From the NCBI GenBank assembly GCA_013204555.1, contig JABMNO010000049.1, positions 1-64,000 of the forward strand: DNA of 64,000 bases, written 5' to 3'. The translations under genes were made by a program, and so were the position numbers. The notes under the pieces were generated by a model that was not told where the DNA came from, searched no databases, and was given only the letters and a program-made list of their open reading frames with translations. How positions within the stretch are numbered: the first letter of the stretch is position 1; each line of letters starts with the position of its first letter. This document shows, one piece after another, positions 60,949 to 64,000 of the stretch. This DNA comes from Chloroflexota bacterium. GTDB taxonomy: Bacteria > Chloroflexota > Dehalococcoidia > Lucifugimonadales > Lucifugimonadaceae.

Positions 60949-61818
60949 TTACATGTCCATCCGGGCGATGGCAATGCCCTGCTCACCGGCCACAGCGTAG
61001 AGCAGATACGCTTCATCACCATCCTCAAATACACAGGGATCGCGGAGCTGGTTGACTGGATACTCGATGGGTCCGCGCGCTGAGGGAACCAGTGGCTGAT
61101 TCGCTCCTTCCCAATCATGCACCGGGCGAATCAATTCGCGAGCGTTGCGAACTTCCCAGTCCATCCAGTCGGTACTCAGGTCAATCTCGCCAACCATGAT
61201 CGATTCGGGAACATCGCCCACCATGGTGTGAAAGAGATACAACTTAGTTCCTCGGATCAGCACGGCTACGTGGCGGGCATTGTCCGGGAATATCGTCGGG
61301 CCTTCCGTGAATCCGGTGGTGCGGTCATTCGACCGATAGACGATGCCCGGCATGCCTATGGCATAGAAATAGTCGGCATGCTCAAACACTCGAAAGTACG
61401 GTGCTCCCAAAATCTCTGGCGATGCCGAGAACCGGATCCCATCGGCTGAGACGGCGACGCGAGAGGCCTGCATGTGGTCGCCCTCACGAACCCTCCCGTG
61501 GTAGTACATGATGAACCGCTGCAGATCGTGATCCAGGTGAACATCGGGTGAGGCGATGTGATGCACAAAGTGTGAATTGTCCACGTCAAGAACACCCGGT
61601 TTGACCATCGTGTAAGGCCCATCGGGCGAATCAGCGAACGCCAGCCGAATATACGTTCCCCGATGGTGGCCGAAGTAAAGGTAGTAGCGGCCCAGCGGAT
61701 TCTCAACCCAATCAGGAACCTTGATCAACGATGGCCCATTGATGTTGCCGCCCATCCGGTCGTCCATATGCGGAACGATGATGGGATTCTGTTTTATTCG
61801 TTCGATATTGAGTTGCAT
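60949..61818 (-). CDS. Five-bladed beta-propeller glycoside hydrolase-like protein (GH43/GH32-related fold)
   Basis: About 289 aa from the ATG of MQLNIERIKQNPIIVPHMD. Blade-like repeats are seen: NINGPSLIKVPDWVENPLG with YYLYFGHHRGTYIRLA; HFVHHIASPDVHLDHD with FIMYYHGRVREG; RHVAVLIRGTKLYLFHTMVGD; and LRDPCVFEDGDEAYLLYAVAG. The RDP.VF pattern is typical of GH43-like catalytic blades. No secretion signal is present, so it should act inside the cell. The substrate is unknown. It stops three bases after the convergent enolase-family gene. Confidence 0.65.
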   Translation of the reverse strand: MQLNIERIKQNPIIVPHMDDRMGGNINGPSLIKVPDWVENPLGRYYLYFGHHRGTYIRLAFADSPDGPYTMVKPGVLDVDNSHFVHHIASPDVHLDHDLQRFIMYYHGRVREGDHMQASRVAVSADGIRFSASPEILGAPYFRVFEHADYFYAIGMPGIVYRSNDRTTGFTEGPTIFPDNARHVAVLIRGTKLYLFHTMVGDVPESIMVGEIDLSTDWMDWEVRNARELIRPVHDWEGANQPLVPSARGPIEYPVNQLRDPCVFEDGDEAYLLYAVAGEQGIAIARMDM

Positions 61819-61942
61819 AGTGCTCGTGCTAATTTTGTGAGGTTTTGGGTTCAACCCGGCTTGTTCAATGTAGCATTTGCGGGTGGCATAATGGCCGCGA
61901 TACCTCTATCGATAATGGGTGCCCAAAAAGGCGAGGTTTGGA

Positions 61943-63298
61943 ATGGCTGACGATACGAAAATTCTGCTCTCTGAGAATGAGATTCCAACGCACTGGTACA
62001 ACATTCAGGCGGACCTTCAATGGCCGCTGGAACCCGCGTTGCACCCGGGGACAAAAGAACCCGCCGGACCAGCCGACTTCGCACCACTGTTCCCGATGGA
62101 ACTCATCATGCAGGAAGTGTCAAAAGAGCGTGAGATCGAGATTCCAGACGAAGTTCGAGACATCTACAAGCTGTGGCGCCCAACCCCCCTGTTCCGCGCT
62201 CATCGCCTCGAAAAAGCTCTCGGCACCCCGGCAAAAATATTCTATAAGTATGAAGGTGGTAGCCCTGCCGGCAGCCACAAGCCCAACACGGCTGTTCCAC
62301 AGGCCTACTACAACAAAGCCGAGGGCACGAAGCGCATCACCACAGAGACTGGGGCAGGCCAGTGGGGCTCAGCGCTCTCGTTTGCGTGCAACCAGATGGG
62401 CATTGAGTGCAAGGTCTACATGGTTTCCGCCAGCTACAAGCAGAAGCCTTATCGGAAGTCGATGATCGAAACCTGGGGAGCGAGCGTTGTTCCGAGCCCC
62501 AGCCCGGACACCCAATCTGGCCGAGCAATCCTCGCCGCAAACCCGGATTCTCCCGGAAGCCTTGGAATCGCTATCAGCGAGGCCGTAGAGGACGCAGCGA
62601 CCCGCGATGACACCAAGTACGCCCTCGGTAGCGTGCTCAACCACGTGCTGATGCACCAGACCGTGATTGGTCAGGAAGCAATTAAACAGATGGAGAAGGC
62701 CAACGCCTATCCGGACATGGTCATTGGCTGCGTAGGCGGCGGTAGCAACTTCGCTGGGATTGCCTTCCCATTCGTGCCAGACAAGATCGCCGGAAAGGAC
62801 ATCCGTTTCATAGCCGTCGAGCCGGAGGCATGTCCAACGCTGACTCGTGGCGAGTTCGCATACGATTTTGGCGACACCGCGGGAATGACTCCTCTCCTCA
62901 AAATGCACACCCTTGGTCACACCTTCGTGCCAAACCCAATTCATGCGGGCGGGCTGCGATATCACGGCATGGCTCCGCTGATCAGTCTCATGGTCGCCAA
63001 CGGCCTGATTGAGCCTCGCGCCTACCACCAGAAAACCGTATTTGATGCGGCGGTTCTATTCGCTCAGACCGAAGGAATCGTACCTGCCCCTGAGCCATCA
63101 CATGCCATCCGCGCCGCAATAGATGAAGCACTAATCTGCAAGGAGACCGGCGAGGAGAAGACCATCCTCTTCCACCTCTGCGGCCACGGCCACTTCGATA
63201 TGTCTGCTTACGAGAACTACTTCTCAGGCAACATGGTCGATTACGCCTACCCCGAAGCAGAGATCAAGGAAGCGATGTCCAGCGTTCCGGTCGTTTAG
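61943..63298 (+). CDS. TrpB2-type tryptophan synthase beta-like PLP enzyme
   Basis: 451 aa. ATG 61943 has GAGG six bases upstream; the longer frame is not conserved. [20 protein letters not shown], the PLP lysine in [36 protein letters not shown] and the phosphate-binding [11 protein letters not shown] are present. The extended N-terminus and internal insertions match TrpB2, the form that does not need TrpA. No trpA or other trp gene lies in the window. It may make tryptophan from indole and serine or scavenge indole. Confidence 0.9.
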   Translation: MADDTKILLSENEIPTHWYNIQADLQWPLEPALHPGTKEPAGPADFAPLFPMELIMQEVSKEREIEIPDEVRDIYKLWRPTPLFRAHRLEKALGTPAKIFYKYEGGSPAGSHKPNTAVPQAYYNKAEGTKRITTETGAGQWGSALSFACNQMGIECKVYMVSASYKQKPYRKSMIETWGASVVPSPSPDTQSGRAILAANPDSPGSLGIAISEAVEDAATRDDTKYALGSVLNHVLMHQTVIGQEAIKQMEKANAYPDMVIGCVGGGSNFAGIAFPFVPDKIAGKDIRFIAVEPEACPTLTRGEFAYDFGDTAGMTPLLKMHTLGHTFVPNPIHAGGLRYHGMAPLISLMVANGLIEPRAYHQKTVFDAAVLFAQTEGIVPAPEPSHAIRAAIDEALICKETGEEKTILFHLCGHGHFDMSAYENYFSGNMVDYAYPEAEIKEAMSSVPVV

Positions 63299-63313
63299 GA
63301 CAACACAACACAG

Positions 63314-63667
63314 TCATTGAATCGTAAAGGTTGAGTGGTGGAAAACCTCAGTTTCTGTCGCTAGATGGATTCCCTTCGCCAAAAAAAAGGCGATCCAGAA
63401 TAACGCGACATATGCTGGGATACTCAGCACCATCGCCAGTGAGGCAACTGAACGAATTAGGAAGGCCGCTGTCCTTGGGTTCAGATTGAGTTTTCGGGAA
63501 CCAGAAAATCTGTAGCCCCGTCTCAATATTCGAGTTGGCCTCTTACTGTTCTCGCCGAGATTGAACCAGCCCAGGACGGACTCAGGTTTCATTAGAAGCA
63601 ATATGTACACGAGAACCTGAATCCCGACGATCATAAACACGATCGCGTACGCGACGAGTTCGATCAT
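63314..63667 (-). CDS. Small two-helix membrane protein, unknown
   Basis: 117 aa. Hydrophobic helices at IELVAYAIVFMIVGIQVLV (residues 2-20, extending to LLLM) and at SLAMVLSIPAYVALFWIAFF, separated by a basic loop (RPTRILRRGYRFSGSRKLNL) probably on the cytoplasmic side. No family recognised. The start ATG is followed at once by the first helix. It lies between the TrpB2 gene (convergent) and the antitoxin-like gene (same strand, 27 bases upstream). Confidence 0.55.
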   Translation of the reverse strand: MIELVAYAIVFMIVGIQVLVYILLLMKPESVLGWFNLGENSKRPTRILRRGYRFSGSRKLNLNPRTAAFLIRSVASLAMVLSIPAYVALFWIAFFLAKGIHLATETEVFHHSTFTIQ

Positions 63668-63694
63668 ATCGCCGTTCCGAACTCTGATCGTGAA

Positions 63695-64000
63695 CTATTT
63701 TCGATGGGGAGAGTCTCCTCCGTCTCCAGATTCTTCTCTGATTATTGATGTCTCTGCCACAAGACTCGGTGCGCGTAACCTGCGTCTCCGGTCACGTTCC
63801 TCCGCAACTCTCTCAGCGAGGAAAGATTTCATCATTGATTGATACGGCACATCTCGCTCATTGGCCAAACTTCTGAGTTGATCCAACAAGGCGTCTGGTA
63901 GGCGAATTGAGATGGTAGTTGTGGATGGTTTCAGACGCGGAAGGCTTCCTTCAATTGAATTGTCCCAATCAAAGAAATCAACCACATCATTCTCTTCCCA
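63695..64000 (-). CDS. CopG/BrnA-like antitoxin, truncated at the window edge
   Basis: The frame stays open to the last base, so the N-terminus lies outside the window; an internal GTG would give 96 aa. TTTISIRLPDALLDQLRSLA then ERDVPYQSMMKSFLAERVA is the ribbon-helix-helix and second helix of BrnA-type antitoxins, and the upstream residues EENDVVDFFDWDN resemble their N-terminal region. A BrnT-like toxin would be expected just upstream, beyond the right edge. It would bind DNA as a dimer and autoregulate. Confidence 0.65.
   Translation of the reverse strand, partial: WEENDVVDFFDWDNSIEGSLPRLKPSTTTISIRLPDALLDQLRSLANERDVPYQSMMKSFLAERVAEERDRRRRLRAPSLVAETSIIREESGDGGDSPHRK

Overview
The window looks like a chromosomal segment of an uncultured bacterium of the phylum Chloroflexota, most likely the SAR202/Dehalococcoidia branch. 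This is an inference from gene content, not from a marker-gene search. The pointers are two enolase-superfamily paralogues, a complete nickel-pincer (lar) operon, a membrane HdrD-like Fe-S oxidoreductase, an Oxa1-type YidC without a large extracytoplasmic domain, lipoproteins but no outer-membrane assembly genes, a UbiA protein of the decaprenyl-phosphate phosphoribosyltransferase type, and a GAAC-N4-GTTC type SOS box at recA. No rRNA, tRNA, CRISPR array, prophage or intact insertion sequence was seen.

Layout. 1-0.7 kb: no recognisable gene, but a C12 tract and a LexA-like palindrome. 0.7-6.8 kb: a tiny Cys-rich ORF, a methyltransferase, a collagen-like lipoprotein, a drug-efflux MFS/TetR pair with operator repeats, and two small membrane proteins. 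6.9-9.7 kb: an AstE-like deacylase, a RimK-type glutamate ligase and a small aspartic protease, which may form a tagging and trimming set. 9.9-12.2 kb: a tandem ABM-domain protein, an orphan receiver protein and a zinc-ribbon protein. 12.4-21.8 kb: glnA, gltB, gltD and nadE, a glutamine/glutamate assimilation block. 22.3-27 kb: an RRM protein, recA, a CNNM/CorC transporter and tilS. 27-34 kb, mostly minus strand: purF-purM-purH, a dolichyl-phosphate-type glycosyltransferase, a nicotinate phosphoribosyltransferase, tlyA, then ubiA on the plus strand. 35-39 kb: an ETF:menaquinone-oxidoreductase-like protein and a fused DNA methyltransferase. 39-44 kb: a tightly overlapping minus-strand catabolic operon (HtrA-like protease, two crotonases, acyl-CoA ligase, enolase-superfamily enzyme). 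44-49 kb: a PfkB kinase and the rpmH-rnpA-yidD-[beta-propeller lipoprotein]-yidC-jag cluster. dnaA and oriC are not seen next to it. 49-54 kb: an extended GreA, a cation exchanger and a large FAD/Fe-S D-2-hydroxyacid dehydrogenase. 54-60 kb: larE-larC-larB-DUF362-larA, convergent with that dehydrogenase and divergent from a second enolase-superfamily gene. 60.9-64 kb: a beta-propeller glycosidase-like protein, a TrpB2-type PLP enzyme, a small membrane protein and an edge-truncated BrnA-like antitoxin.

How the genes fit together. The nitrogen block makes glutamine, uses it for glutamate, and supplies the amide donor for NAD+ and purines. The two Fe-S oxidoreductases, the crotonase/ligase operon and the enolase-superfamily enzymes suggest oxidation of organic acids with electrons passed to quinones. 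The lar operon would supply a nickel-pincer racemase whose D-2-hydroxyacid product could be oxidised by the neighbouring dehydrogenase.

Three conserved genes (the acyl-CoA ligase, larB and the AstE-like gene) have family-conserved N-termini upstream of any ATG/GTG/TTG. Each needs either an unusual initiator (CTG, ATA or ATC) or a frameshift, and standard gene calling would truncate all three.
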